Positions 54,018 through 62,870 of a stretch of 64,000 nt of DNA are shown here, piece after piece. Every line of letters starts with the position of its first letter. Within the stretch, counting starts at the first letter, position 1. The DNA lies in assembly GCF_000789235.1 (NCBI RefSeq), contig NZ_KN525716.1:2005169-2069168 (forward strand), read 5' to 3'. The notes beneath the pieces are model-generated. The model did not search any database, was not told where the DNA came from, and saw nothing but the letters and a program-made list of their open reading frames with translations. The stretch is from Wocania ichthyoenteri Th78 (GTDB lineage Bacteria > Bacteroidota > Bacteroidia > Flavobacteriales > Flavobacteriaceae). Position numbers and translations under genes: made by a program.

Positions 54018-54303
54018 TTTACTTATTTATTAAAATGGTGTTTGATTTTAATTCATCAATAAAAATACTTAAAACAGATTTAATATGCTTTAATTAAAAA
54101 ATAGTATGTTATTAATTTTAAGATTTGTGTAGTAGAAAACGTCAATTATGAAAAACCAATAATAAATTTTTGTTAAATGGCGATTTTATTGATGTTGCTA
54201 TTTATTTTTAACCAATTTTTAACAGCTTTACAATAAAAATTTTAACAATTTGCAATGCTCAAAATAAGAGTAGTATATTCGAGTTTTTTAAACAATAAAA
54301 ATA
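54018..54303. other. Intergenic region upstream of the bat operon
   Basis: A 286-bp A/T-rich gap between divergent genes. TATATTCG (54274-54281), one mismatch from the -7 consensus, lies 22 bp before the moxR start and is the likely operon promoter. No gene or other repeat is seen. Confidence 0.45.
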
Positions 54304-55305
54304 ATGGAAGAGACAGGTACAATTGATATTAAGACAATTAACGAGAAAATTGAAAAGGAAAGCGCTTTTGTTGATTTACTAATGCTAGAGATGAATAAGG
54401 TCATCGTAGGTCAAAAACACATGGTAGAACGTTTATTAATTGGCTTACTGGGTCAAGGACATATTTTACTGGAAGGTGTTCCTGGTTTGGCAAAAACATT
54501 AGCTATTAATACATTGGCACAAGCGGTTGATGGAAGTTTTAGCAGAATACAGTTTACACCAGATTTATTGCCAGCCGATGTTACAGGGACATTAATTTAT
54601 AACATGAAGGTTAGCGATTTCTCTATTAAAAAAGGACCAATTTTCGCCAATTTTGTTTTGGCGGATGAGATTAACAGAGCGCCAGCAAAAGTGCAATCGG
54701 CATTACTAGAAGCGATGCAAGAAAAACAAGTAACTATTGGTGATGAAACGTTTATTTTAGATAAACCATTCTTAGTAATGGCAACCCAAAATCCTGTAGA
54801 ACAAGAAGGAACGTATCCGCTACCAGAAGCGCAGGTTGACCGTTTTATGTTAAAAACCGTTATCGATTATCCTAAATTAGATGAAGAACAATTAATAATG
54901 CGTGCTAACTTAAAAGGTGCTTGGGATAAAGTAAATCCAGTAGTTTCTGTAGCACAAATATTAAAAGCACAAGAGGTTGTTCGTGAGGTTTATATGGACG
55001 AGAAAATTGAAAAATATATCCTCGATATTATATTCGCTACACGTTACCCAGAAAAATATAAACTAGCCGATTTAAAACCATTAATCTCTTTTGGGGCATC
55101 GCCTCGTGGGAGTATAAATTTAGCTAATGCTGCAAAATGTTATGCGTTTATTAAACGTCGTGGTTATGTAATTCCAGAAGATGTCCGTGCTGTAGTTCAA
55201 GATGTTTTAAGGCACAGAATTGGTATTACTTACGAAGCTGAGGCTGAAAATGTAACTTCAGAAGATATTATTAGCAAAATTGTTAATGAAATAGAGGTAC
55301 CATAA
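54304..55305 (+). CDS. MoxR-type AAA+ ATPase
   Basis: A 333-residue AAA+ protein. Walker A is GVPGLAKTLAINT, Walker B plus sensor NFVLADEINRAPAKVQSALLEAMQEKQ, and NPVEQEGTYPLPEAQVDRF is the MoxR signature. MoxR ATPases act as chaperones for partner VWA proteins, which follow in this operon. First gene of the bat operon. Confidence 0.95.
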   Translation: MEETGTIDIKTINEKIEKESAFVDLLMLEMNKVIVGQKHMVERLLIGLLGQGHILLEGVPGLAKTLAINTLAQAVDGSFSRIQFTPDLLPADVTGTLIYNMKVSDFSIKKGPIFANFVLADEINRAPAKVQSALLEAMQEKQVTIGDETFILDKPFLVMATQNPVEQEGTYPLPEAQVDRFMLKTVIDYPKLDEEQLIMRANLKGAWDKVNPVVSVAQILKAQEVVREVYMDEKIEKYILDIIFATRYPEKYKLADLKPLISFGASPRGSINLANAAKCYAFIKRRGYVIPEDVRAVVQDVLRHRIGITYEAEAENVTSEDIISKIVNEIEVP

Positions 55306-55345
55306 ATAGTTGGCAGTAGCTTGCTCGAATTCTGATTTTGTTTTG

Positions 55346-55376
55346 ACTGCTTACTGAAGACTGCACACTGCATACT
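55346..55376. repeat. Degenerate 7-bp tandem array
   Basis: ACTGCTT, ACTGAAG, ACTGCAC, ACTGCAT and a partial ACT lie head to tail at exact 7-bp spacing in the 78-bp gap between moxR and the DUF58 gene. Similar 7-bp periodicity is seen at 56257 and 56343. Confidence 0.7.
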
Positions 55377-55383
55377 TAAAAAA

Positions 55384-56250
55384 ATGGATACTAAAGAATT
55401 ACTAAAAAAAGTACGAAAAATTGAGATTAAGACTCGCCGTTTGTCTGATCACATTTTTGGAGGTGAATATCATTCAACCTTCAAAGGACGTGGTATGACT
55501 TTTTCTGAAGTACGTCAGTATCAATTTGGAGACGATGTGAGAAGTATAGATTGGAATGTAACTGCTCGTTATAACGAACCTTATGTTAAAGTTTTTGAAG
55601 AAGAACGAGAACTTACCATGATGCTTATGGTTGATGTTTCTGGCTCTGAATTATTCGGAACAAAAGAGCAATTTAAAAATGAAGTGATTACTGAAATCGC
55701 TGCAACTTTAGCGTTTTCGGCAACTCAAAACAACGATAAAATCGGACTTATTTTATTTTCAGATAAAGTAGAATTATTTATTCCACCAAAAAAAGGACGC
55801 TCTCATGTGTTACGTATTATTCGCGAACTTATAGAGTTTCATCCAGAAAGTAGACAAACCAATTTAGCTGAAGCTTTAAAGTTCTTAACGAATGTGATGA
55901 AAAAGAAAGCGATTGTATTTGTAATGTCCGATTTTATTGCAGATGATTATCATCAAACCATGAAAATTGTATCAGGAAAACATGATGTTACGGGCATTCG
56001 GGTTTACGATAAACGTGAAGAACAAATTCCAAATTTAGGGATGGTTCAAATGGAAGACGAAGAAACTGGTGAATTGATGTTGGTTAATACATCTTCTAAA
56101 AAAGTAAGGCTTAATTATGGTAAGTTTTATCAGGAAAAAGTGAATTACTACAAAGATAGTTTTACAAAATCTGGAGCAGGAAGTATAGATTGTCGTGTTG
56201 ACGAAAGTTATGTAAAAAAATTATTGGGCTATTTTAAAAGAAGAGGATAA
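55384..56250 (+). CDS. DUF58/VWA-like protein of the bat operon
   Basis: A 288-residue protein of the DUF58 family. GDDVRSIDWNVTARYNEPYVK is the family signature, and the VWA-like half has a MIDAS motif MMLMVDVSGSELFG. It has no membrane helix, unlike many DUF58 proteins. It probably binds MoxR. The next gene starts in its stop codon (TAATG). Confidence 0.9.
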   Translation: MDTKELLKKVRKIEIKTRRLSDHIFGGEYHSTFKGRGMTFSEVRQYQFGDDVRSIDWNVTARYNEPYVKVFEEERELTMMLMVDVSGSELFGTKEQFKNEVITEIAATLAFSATQNNDKIGLILFSDKVELFIPPKKGRSHVLRIIRELIEFHPESRQTNLAEALKFLTNVMKKKAIVFVMSDFIADDYHQTMKIVSGKHDVTGIRVYDKREEQIPNLGMVQMEDEETGELMLVNTSSKKVRLNYGKFYQEKVNYYKDSFTKSGAGSIDCRVDESYVKKLLGYFKRRG

Positions 56251-57959
56251 TGAGCACGAAGTGCGAAGTTAGAAGTATGAAGAAACCAAAAATGGAAAGT
56301 AAAATTAAGAGAAGTATTAAAGATATGAGTAAGAAAACTTTAGGTTTCAGGCTGCGGGCTTCAAGCTTTCTTTTCTTTTCTGTGTCTTCCTTCTTGTCTT
56401 TCGCTCAAGTCACTTCAGCAATCGATTCAACATCTATTAAAATTGGAGAACAAATAACATATCTTATTCAAGTAGAAACTGATACAACAAGTTTAGTGGT
56501 GTTCCCCGAAGGGCAAACTTTTTCGCCTTTAGAAATGATTGAATCGTATAAAGTTGATACATTAAAAAATAACGATAGATATAATCTTATTAAAAAATAC
56601 GGCTTAACTCAATTTGATTCGGGAGCGTACACCATTCCAAGGCAAAAAGTTATTATTGGGAGCAAAACCTTTTTTACCGATTCTCTAAAAGTTGAGGTTA
56701 ACAATATTGTGGTAGATACTACAAAACAAGGGTTGTACGACATAAAACCCATTATTGAAGTTAATAAAAGTGGAAGTAATTGGTGGAAATATGTGTTACT
56801 AACACTTTTAATAATTAGCGTTGTTGGATTTTTAATCTATTGGTTCATTTGGCGAAAAAAGCCATTAACAGAAGAAGAACAAATTGCTTTGTTGCCACCA
56901 TACGATAGAGCAAAATTGGCATTAAAAAAGCTAGATGAAAGCCATTATTTAGAACACGAAAATTTAAAGGATTACTATTCAGATCTGACATTCATTATTA
57001 GAAAATATCTTGATGAAAGGGTTTACGATCGTGCTTTAGAAAGTACTACAGACGAATTGATTAGCAGATTAATATTGCTTAAAGAAGGCAATCAAGTCGA
57101 TATAAGTAAAGAAGATATAAAAAACCTAGAAAGTATTTTAAAACGTGCCGATTTGGTAAAATTCGCAAAATCTGCTCCAGATGTTGAATTGGCAAAACTT
57201 GATAGAAATACTATTGATATAGAAATTGACCACGTAAAAGAAGCCTTACCAGAACCAACCGAAGAAGAAAAGCTTTTAGATATTAAATACAAAGCTGAGC
57301 AAGAACGTAAAAAGCAACGTAAAAAAGTTATTATTACAGTTGCAATAGGAGTATTTTTGTTGTTAGCAACCTTTGTTGGTTTTGGTGTAAAATATGGTTT
57401 TAGTTATGTTAAAGACACTATTACTGGGCACGAAAGTAAAGAGCTTTTAGAGGGTAATTGGGTAACTAGTGCTTACGGATTTCCGCCAGTAACTATTTCA
57501 ACACCCAAAGTTTTAAAGCGTACAGATTTGCCTATTCCAGAAGAGATGAAAGCCCAAGTAAGCATGACATCTTTTATGTATGGTACTTTGTTGGATGTTT
57601 TTAGTGTGGGCATAACAACCTCTACCTATCAAAATATGGGTGAAAATAAAATCGATTTAGAAAAATCTTCTGAGAGAAGTATAAAATCGATGGAAGCTAT
57701 GGGAGCAAAAGACATTGTCGTATTAAGAGATAAGTTTGTAACGCCAAATGGAGCAGAAGGATTAAAAACTTCAGGAACGTTAAAGGTACCTAGCTTAACT
57801 TCAAAAGAGTTTAAAGAAGCCAATTATGTGTTGCTTCAATTTACTTCAGATAATGTGTTGCAACAAATCATTGTTACTAGTCCGAAAGACGATACGTATG
57901 CAGATCAAATGGTGGAGCGTATTTTAAATTCAGTAGAACTTAAAGAAGCAGAAGAATAA
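56250..57959 (+). CDS. Membrane protein between DUF58 and BatA in the bat operon
   Basis: A 569-residue protein. A signal-like hydrophobic segment lies at about residues 35-52 (ASSFLFFSVSSFLSFAQ), then a ~130-residue periplasmic domain, a membrane helix near 180 (YVLLTLLIISVVGFLIYW), a cytoplasmic helical region and another helix near 360. The N-terminal 50 residues are translated from two degenerate 7-bp tandem arrays (see findings). Alternative starts are internal Mets at residues 10, 15 and 25. It starts one base inside the DUF58 stop and its stop overlaps the BatA start, so the operon is tightly coupled. Function unknown. Confidence 0.75.
   Translation: MSTKCEVRSMKKPKMESKIKRSIKDMSKKTLGFRLRASSFLFFSVSSFLSFAQVTSAIDSTSIKIGEQITYLIQVETDTTSLVVFPEGQTFSPLEMIESYKVDTLKNNDRYNLIKKYGLTQFDSGAYTIPRQKVIIGSKTFFTDSLKVEVNNIVVDTTKQGLYDIKPIIEVNKSGSNWWKYVLLTLLIISVVGFLIYWFIWRKKPLTEEEQIALLPPYDRAKLALKKLDESHYLEHENLKDYYSDLTFIIRKYLDERVYDRALESTTDELISRLILLKEGNQVDISKEDIKNLESILKRADLVKFAKSAPDVELAKLDRNTIDIEIDHVKEALPEPTEEEKLLDIKYKAEQERKKQRKKVIITVAIGVFLLLATFVGFGVKYGFSYVKDTITGHESKELLEGNWVTSAYGFPPVTISTPKVLKRTDLPIPEEMKAQVSMTSFMYGTLLDVFSVGITTSTYQNMGENKIDLEKSSERSIKSMEAMGAKDIVVLRDKFVTPNGAEGLKTSGTLKVPSLTSKEFKEANYVLLQFTSDNVLQQIIVTSPKDDTYADQMVERILNSVELKEAEE
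56257..56284. repeat. Degenerate 7-bp array inside the coding start
   Basis: CGAAGTG, CGAAGTT, AGAAGTA and TGAAGAA at exact 7-bp spacing within codons 3-12 of the 569-residue membrane protein gene. Confidence 0.65.
56343..56370. repeat. Degenerate 7-bp array in the signal-peptide coding region
   Basis: GGTTTCA, GGCTGCG, GGCTTCA and AGCTTTC at exact 7-bp spacing within the part of the gene that encodes the hydrophobic signal segment. Confidence 0.6.
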
Positions 57960-58963
57960 TGTTTGAAGGGATTCAATTTCTAAATAAAGAATTGTTTTGG
58001 TTAATGTTATTGTTGCCATTAGCCATATTGTGGTATGTATTAAAACATAAAAAGCAAACAGCAGAACTTAAAATATCAAGTTTAAAAGGTTTTAAAATAA
58101 CGAACTCATGGTTGCCAAAAGTAAAGCATTTATTATTCGCTTTAAGACTCATAGCCTTAGCATTATTAATAACAGCTATTGCAAGACCTCAAACCGTTGA
58201 TGTATCATCAAAAACAAAAACCACGCGAGGTATAGATATTGTCATGGCTATTGATGTATCGGCAAGTATGCTGGCTAAAGATTTATCACCAAACCGTTTA
58301 GAGGCCTTAAAAAAAGTAGCAGCAGAGTTTATTAAAGGTAGACCAAACGATAGAATTGGATTGGTTGAATACGCTGGTGAAAGCTTTACAAAAACACCAA
58401 TAACTAGCGATAAATCTATTGTATTGCGGTCTTTAAAAGATATAAAGTACAATACTATTATTGAAGGCGGAACAGCAATAGGCATGGGTTTAGCGACTTC
58501 GGTAAACCGTTTAAAAGACAGTAAAGCTAAGAGTAAAATTATTATATTATTGACAGATGGGGTTAATAATTCTGGGTTTATAGACCCAAAGATTGCTAGT
58601 GAATTGGCTTTAGAATATGAAATAAAAACCTATACTATTGGTTTAGGAACTAATGGAACGGCACTTACGCCTGTAAGTGTATTGTCAAATGGTAATTTTC
58701 AATATGCAAGAGCACAGGTCGAGATTGATGAAGAATTGCTAAAAGAAATTGCTGAAGTTACGGGTGGAAAATATTTTAGAGCAACGAATAACAAAAAGTT
58801 AGAAGAAATTTATAACGAAATAAATAAGCTTGAAAAAACAGAAATTGAAGAATTCAAATTCTATAATTACGAAGAAAAGTATCGATCATTAGTGCTATTA
58901 GCAGGATTATTATTGCTTTTAGAATTACTATTACGCTATACTTTCTTTAGAAGTTTTGTCTAA
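57959..58963 (+). CDS. batA: BatA, membrane-anchored VWA protein
   Basis: A 334-residue protein with two N-terminal hydrophobic segments (WLMLLLPLAILWYVL and LRLIALALLITAIA), a VWA domain with MIDAS motif AIDVSASMLAKDLSPNRLE, the second MIDAS residue in GGTAIGMGLAT, and a C-terminal helix. It probably forms a membrane complex with BatB. Its start overlaps the stop of the upstream gene by one base. Confidence 0.92.
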   Translation: MFEGIQFLNKELFWLMLLLPLAILWYVLKHKKQTAELKISSLKGFKITNSWLPKVKHLLFALRLIALALLITAIARPQTVDVSSKTKTTRGIDIVMAIDVSASMLAKDLSPNRLEALKKVAAEFIKGRPNDRIGLVEYAGESFTKTPITSDKSIVLRSLKDIKYNTIIEGGTAIGMGLATSVNRLKDSKAKSKIIILLTDGVNNSGFIDPKIASELALEYEIKTYTIGLGTNGTALTPVSVLSNGNFQYARAQVEIDEELLKEIAEVTGGKYFRATNNKKLEEIYNEINKLEKTEIEEFKFYNYEEKYRSLVLLAGLLLLLELLLRYTFFRSFV

Positions 58964-58984
58964 AAAAGATAAATAATATATGTC

Positions 58985-59006
58985 ACACTGAGCGCAGTCG
59001 AAGTGT
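58985..59006. repeat. Short hairpin repeat with GAGCGCAGTCGAA core
   Basis: CACT-GAGCGCAGTCGA-AGTG between batA and batB. Related copies with different but still complementary stems are at 27832 (CCCT/AGGG) and 22331 (12-bp stem). Confidence 0.7.
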
Positions 59007-59072
59007 TTTTTATAATAAAATATTAGTGAATTTGTGGCAGAAACAAATCCACGACAAACAAATAAACAATTA

Positions 59073-60107
59073 ATGCAGTTAGAAGAAAAAATATGGTTTT
59101 GGGCATTGGGAATTATCCCAGTAATAATCCTATTCTTTTTGGTGCTTCAAATTTGGAAACACAAAGCACAAAATAAATTTGCCGATAAAAAGCTGCTTAA
59201 AAGATTAAGTCCAAACAGATCGTTATTCAAATCTATTTTAAAAATAGGAGTTCTAAGCTTAGCTTTTGCTTGTTTAGCAATTGCCTTAGTAAATCCAAAA
59301 ATAGGAACTAAATTAGAAACTGTAAAGCGAGAAGGTGTAGATATTGTTTTTGCTATCGATGTTTCAAAGAGTATGCTTGCCGAAGATATTGCGCCTAACC
59401 GATTGGAAAAATCGAAACAGCTGGTTACGCAAATCATCAATAATTTAGCAAGTGATCGTGTGGGTATTATTGCTTACGCAGGAAAAGCATTTCCGCAATT
59501 ACCAATAACTACAGATTATGCATCGGCTAAAATGTTTTTAAATAGCATGAATACAGATATGCTATCATCGCAAGGAACTGCTATTAACGAAGCTATTAAA
59601 TTATCTAAAACCTATTTTGATGATGAAGAGCAAACCAATCGTGTGCTTATTATTATTTCGGATGGAGAAGACCATAGCGAAGATGCTGTTGCACTAGCAG
59701 AAGAAGCTAACGAAGAAGGAATTCGGATTTTTACCATTGGTGTTGGCGATGTAAAAGGTGGCCCAATTCCAGAAAAACGTAATGGCATTGTTTTAAATTA
59801 CAAAAAAGATAACCAAGGCGAAACAGTAATAACACGTTTAAATGAAGAAACGCTAAAGGGTATTGCCGAAGAAGCCAATGGTGCGTATATAAATGGAAAA
59901 AGCACGAGCGATGTAGTTGAAAGCATCAGGGAGGTATTAAACAAGATGGACAAAACTGAATTTGAAGCAAAACAATTTGCAGAATATAAAGATCAGTTTC
60001 AATGGTTTTTAGGATTTGGCATATTCTTTTTACTCTTAGATATTTTTCTTTTAGAACGAAAAACGGCATGGTTAAAAAAGCTGAATTTGTTTAACGAGAA
60101 TTTATAA
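59073..60107 (+). CDS. batB: BatB, membrane-anchored VWA protein
   Basis: A 344-residue protein from the ATG at 59073 (MQLEEKIWFWALG). An in-frame GTG at 59034 would add 13 polar residues and is less likely. Two N-terminal membrane segments are followed by a VWA domain with MIDAS AIDVSKSMLAEDIAPNRLE, SQGTAINEAI and IIISDGEDHSEDA, and a final helix (FLGFGIFFLLLDIFLL). It parallels BatA closely, a duplicated pair. Confidence 0.92.
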   Translation: MQLEEKIWFWALGIIPVIILFFLVLQIWKHKAQNKFADKKLLKRLSPNRSLFKSILKIGVLSLAFACLAIALVNPKIGTKLETVKREGVDIVFAIDVSKSMLAEDIAPNRLEKSKQLVTQIINNLASDRVGIIAYAGKAFPQLPITTDYASAKMFLNSMNTDMLSSQGTAINEAIKLSKTYFDDEEQTNRVLIIISDGEDHSEDAVALAEEANEEGIRIFTIGVGDVKGGPIPEKRNGIVLNYKKDNQGETVITRLNEETLKGIAEEANGAYINGKSTSDVVESIREVLNKMDKTEFEAKQFAEYKDQFQWFLGFGIFFLLLDIFLLERKTAWLKKLNLFNENL

Positions 60108-60168
60108 AATTTTTAACGGACATACATTGAAAGGTTTTCTATATTAGAATTTAGAATTAATAAATAGA

Positions 60169-61002
60169 ATGAAAAACATATTAATAATCATATTAACTTT
60201 ATTTACTGCCTTTTCTTTTGCACAAGAAAAAGAGCAGTTATTGGCATTAAAAAAAGCTAATAATTATGTATATGAAGGTAATAGTTTAGTAAACGAAGAC
60301 GATTTTGTTTCGGCAGAAATGGCATATAGAAAAGCCATATCAGAGCAACCAACCAGTATAGCAGGGATTTATAATTTAGGAAATTCATATTACAAAAAAG
60401 GAAATTACGAAGAGGCATTATATCGTCATCAACAAGCGGCAAAAAACGCAGTTTTAAAAACTCAAAAACACAAAGCATTCCATAATATTGGCAATATTTT
60501 AATGCAAAACAAAAAGTGTAAAGAAGCTGTTGAAGCTTATAAAAATGCATTAAGAAATAATCCTACCGATGATGAAACACGTTATAATTTAGGACTAGCA
60601 AAGGCATGTGCGGAGCAACAAAAAGATCAAGAAGATCAAAATAAAGACGACGAGAACAAAGACAATAAAGACGACCAAGAAAATAAAGAAAACGAGGATA
60701 AAAAGGATAAAGAAGGCGAAGACAAGGAAGATAAAAAAGACGAAGGCGATAAGGATAAAAAAGAAGGTGACGATAAAAAGGATGAGGAAGGAAAGCCTAA
60801 AGATGAAAAAGAAGATAAAGGAAAAGGAGAAGATGATAAGAAAAAAGATCAGCAAAAACCTAAACCACAACCTGGACAATTATCACCTCAGCAAATAAAA
60901 AGTTTGTTAGAAGCTATGAATAATCAAGAAAAAAAGGTTCAAGAAAAAATAAATGCAGAAAAGCAAAAAGGCGTGAAAATAAAAACAGAAAAAGACTGGT
61001 AA
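60169..61002 (+). CDS. batC: BatC, TPR protein with charged linker
   Basis: A 277-residue protein with signal peptide MKNILIIILTLFTAFSFAQ, three to four TPR motifs (for example IAGIYNLGNSYYKKGNYEEA), and a long Lys/Asp/Glu-only linker at about residues 150-225. The end QQIKSLLEAMNNQEKKVQEKI is helical. TPRs likely bind other Bat proteins in the periplasm. The linker coding DNA is strongly A-rich and purine-biased. Confidence 0.88.
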   Translation: MKNILIIILTLFTAFSFAQEKEQLLALKKANNYVYEGNSLVNEDDFVSAEMAYRKAISEQPTSIAGIYNLGNSYYKKGNYEEALYRHQQAAKNAVLKTQKHKAFHNIGNILMQNKKCKEAVEAYKNALRNNPTDDETRYNLGLAKACAEQQKDQEDQNKDDENKDNKDDQENKENEDKKDKEGEDKEDKKDEGDKDKKEGDDKKDEEGKPKDEKEDKGKGEDDKKKDQQKPKPQPGQLSPQQIKSLLEAMNNQEKKVQEKINAEKQKGVKIKTEKDW

Positions 61003-61058
61003 AATCTAAGATTTAAGAGAAAAGAATCAATAACAAAGACTTAAAAAATGTTTTTGTC

Positions 61059-61078
61059 ATTCCAGCTAAAGCAGGAAT
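61059..61078. repeat. CCTGC-family palindrome, imperfect
   Basis: ATTCC-a-GC-taaa-GC-a-GGAAT, a variant of the dispersed palindrome 19 bp before the batD start. Confidence 0.55.
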
Positions 61079-61096
61079 CCATTTTTGAAAAGATAA

Positions 61097-62869
61097 ATGA
61101 AATTTAAAAAACACATATCCATTTTAATACTAATGCTTGTAACAAGCTTTGCCTTTTCGCAGGTGAAATTTGAAGCTAAGGTTAGCAAAAAGAAGTTGGG
61201 AATAAATGAACGTTTACGTGTCGATTTTGAAATGAATCAAGATGGAGATAATTTTAATCCACCTAATTTTAATGGATTTACAGTTGTTGGCGGTCCAAAT
61301 CAATCGGTAAGCAATTCATGGATTAACGGTGTCCGATCATACAAGAAAACATACAGTTATTTTTTAGCACCTAAAAAACAAGGTAACTTCACAGTAAGTC
61401 AAGCAACCATTTCTGTTGATGGCGAAACCTATAAAACCTTACCAATAAAAGTATTAGTTACCGCTGCAGTTGATAAGCCAAAAGACCCAAATAACCCTGA
61501 TTATATTGCTTCAGAAAATATTCACTTAGTTGCTGAAGTTTCAAAAACAGACCCGTATTTAAATGAGGCTATTACTGTAGTTTACAAACTATATGTGTCG
61601 CCAAATACAGGTGTAAATAATTGGAGAGAAATTGATACCCCAAGATATAACGATTTTTGGAGTCAGAATATAAATATGAAAGGGCTGAAGCAGGAAAACG
61701 GAACTTATAAAGGTGAAGATTATAGATATGTGATTTTGCGAAAAACAGTGTTATATCCGCAAAAAACAGGAAAATTAAATATAGAACCATTAAGCTTAGA
61801 TCTTACCGTACAAGTACCAACAAATAGACGCGATATTTTTGGAAGTCGTTTAATGACACGTGTTAATAGAACCGTTTCAGCTGGTAATAAAACTATTAAC
61901 GTAAAACCTTTACCAGAAAAAGGAAAGCCAATAGATTTTACTGGAGCTGTGGGTGATTTTAATTTTAATGTATCGGCATCAAAAACCGAATTAGATGCTT
62001 CAGAATCGCTTCAAGTAAAAGTTGGTGTTAGCGGAAAAGGCAATCTAAAATTGTTTAAATTACCTAAAGTGTCGTTACCAAGCTCGCTAGAAGTATACGA
62101 GCCGGAACATACTGAAAACGTTAAAACAAACTTAGCAGGTATGCAGGGTAATATTTCAGATAGTTATACCGTTGTGCCTCAGTATAAAGGCAAATATCCA
62201 ATACCTAGCATTTCGTTTTCATATTTCGATTTAAAGACAGAAAGTTATAAAAGATTGTCGTCTGATGAAATAGTAATTGATGTTTTAGATGGACCACTTA
62301 ATAATGATTCAAATTCAAATACAACTAATACTAATTCAGGAAAGCAACGTGTTGTTTTAAATAACGACCAGTTTACATTTATAAAAACGAAAACAAATTT
62401 TTCATCAATAAATTCATCATATTTCTTTAAAACACCATTGTTTTGGAGCGTTTTATTATTACCATTTTTAGCCATTCCGTTAGCTATTGTTATTAGAAAG
62501 AAAAAAGCAAGTAGAGATGCCGACGTTTATGGTAATAAAATTAGAAAAGCTGATAAATTAGCTAAGAAATATTTAAGCAATGCCAAAAAAGCACTAGGCA
62601 AAAAAGAAGCCTTTTATATCGCTTTAGAAAAAGCGTTGCATAATTATTTAAAAGCCAAATTACATATAGAAACGAGCGATTTAAGTAAAGATAAAGTGGT
62701 TAGTTTACTTAAAGATAAGCAGGTTGATGACATCGCGATTTCAGATTTTGTAAGCATTATTAAAAATTGTGAATTAGCACGCTACACGCCTATTACAAAT
62801 GTAGAAATGCAACAAGATTATGAAAAAGCAGCAAAAACAATTTCGTTAATAGATAAACAAGCACGTTAA
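61097..62869 (+). CDS. batD: BatD, oxygen tolerance protein
   Basis: A 590-residue protein with signal peptide MKFKKHISILILMLVTSFAFSQ, several beta-sandwich domains (VKFEAKVSKKKLGINERLRV at the start, typical BatD), a membrane helix near residue 455 (LFWSVLLLPFLAIPLAIVI) and a basic cytoplasmic helical tail. It is thought to scaffold the Bat complex in the periplasm and was linked to aerotolerance in Bacteroides fragilis. Confidence 0.93.
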   Translation: MKFKKHISILILMLVTSFAFSQVKFEAKVSKKKLGINERLRVDFEMNQDGDNFNPPNFNGFTVVGGPNQSVSNSWINGVRSYKKTYSYFLAPKKQGNFTVSQATISVDGETYKTLPIKVLVTAAVDKPKDPNNPDYIASENIHLVAEVSKTDPYLNEAITVVYKLYVSPNTGVNNWREIDTPRYNDFWSQNINMKGLKQENGTYKGEDYRYVILRKTVLYPQKTGKLNIEPLSLDLTVQVPTNRRDIFGSRLMTRVNRTVSAGNKTINVKPLPEKGKPIDFTGAVGDFNFNVSASKTELDASESLQVKVGVSGKGNLKLFKLPKVSLPSSLEVYEPEHTENVKTNLAGMQGNISDSYTVVPQYKGKYPIPSISFSYFDLKTESYKRLSSDEIVIDVLDGPLNNDSNSNTTNTNSGKQRVVLNNDQFTFIKTKTNFSSINSSYFFKTPLFWSVLLLPFLAIPLAIVIRKKKASRDADVYGNKIRKADKLAKKYLSNAKKALGKKEAFYIALEKALHNYLKAKLHIETSDLSKDKVVSLLKDKQVDDIAISDFVSIIKNCELARYTPITNVEMQQDYEKAAKTISLIDKQAR

Positions 62870-62870
62870 A

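Noticed and set aside
55346-55376. Possible CRISPR-like repeat
   Set aside because: The period is 7 bp with no spacers and no cas genes nearby. No CRISPR array was seen anywhere in the window.
59034-59072. GTG start for batB
   Set aside because: It adds 13 polar residues before the first membrane segment; the ATG at 59073 is more typical.
60595-60898. Open frames on both strands over the batC linker
   Set aside because: They are shadows of the purine-rich Lys/Asp/Glu linker, low in complexity, and lack any start context.
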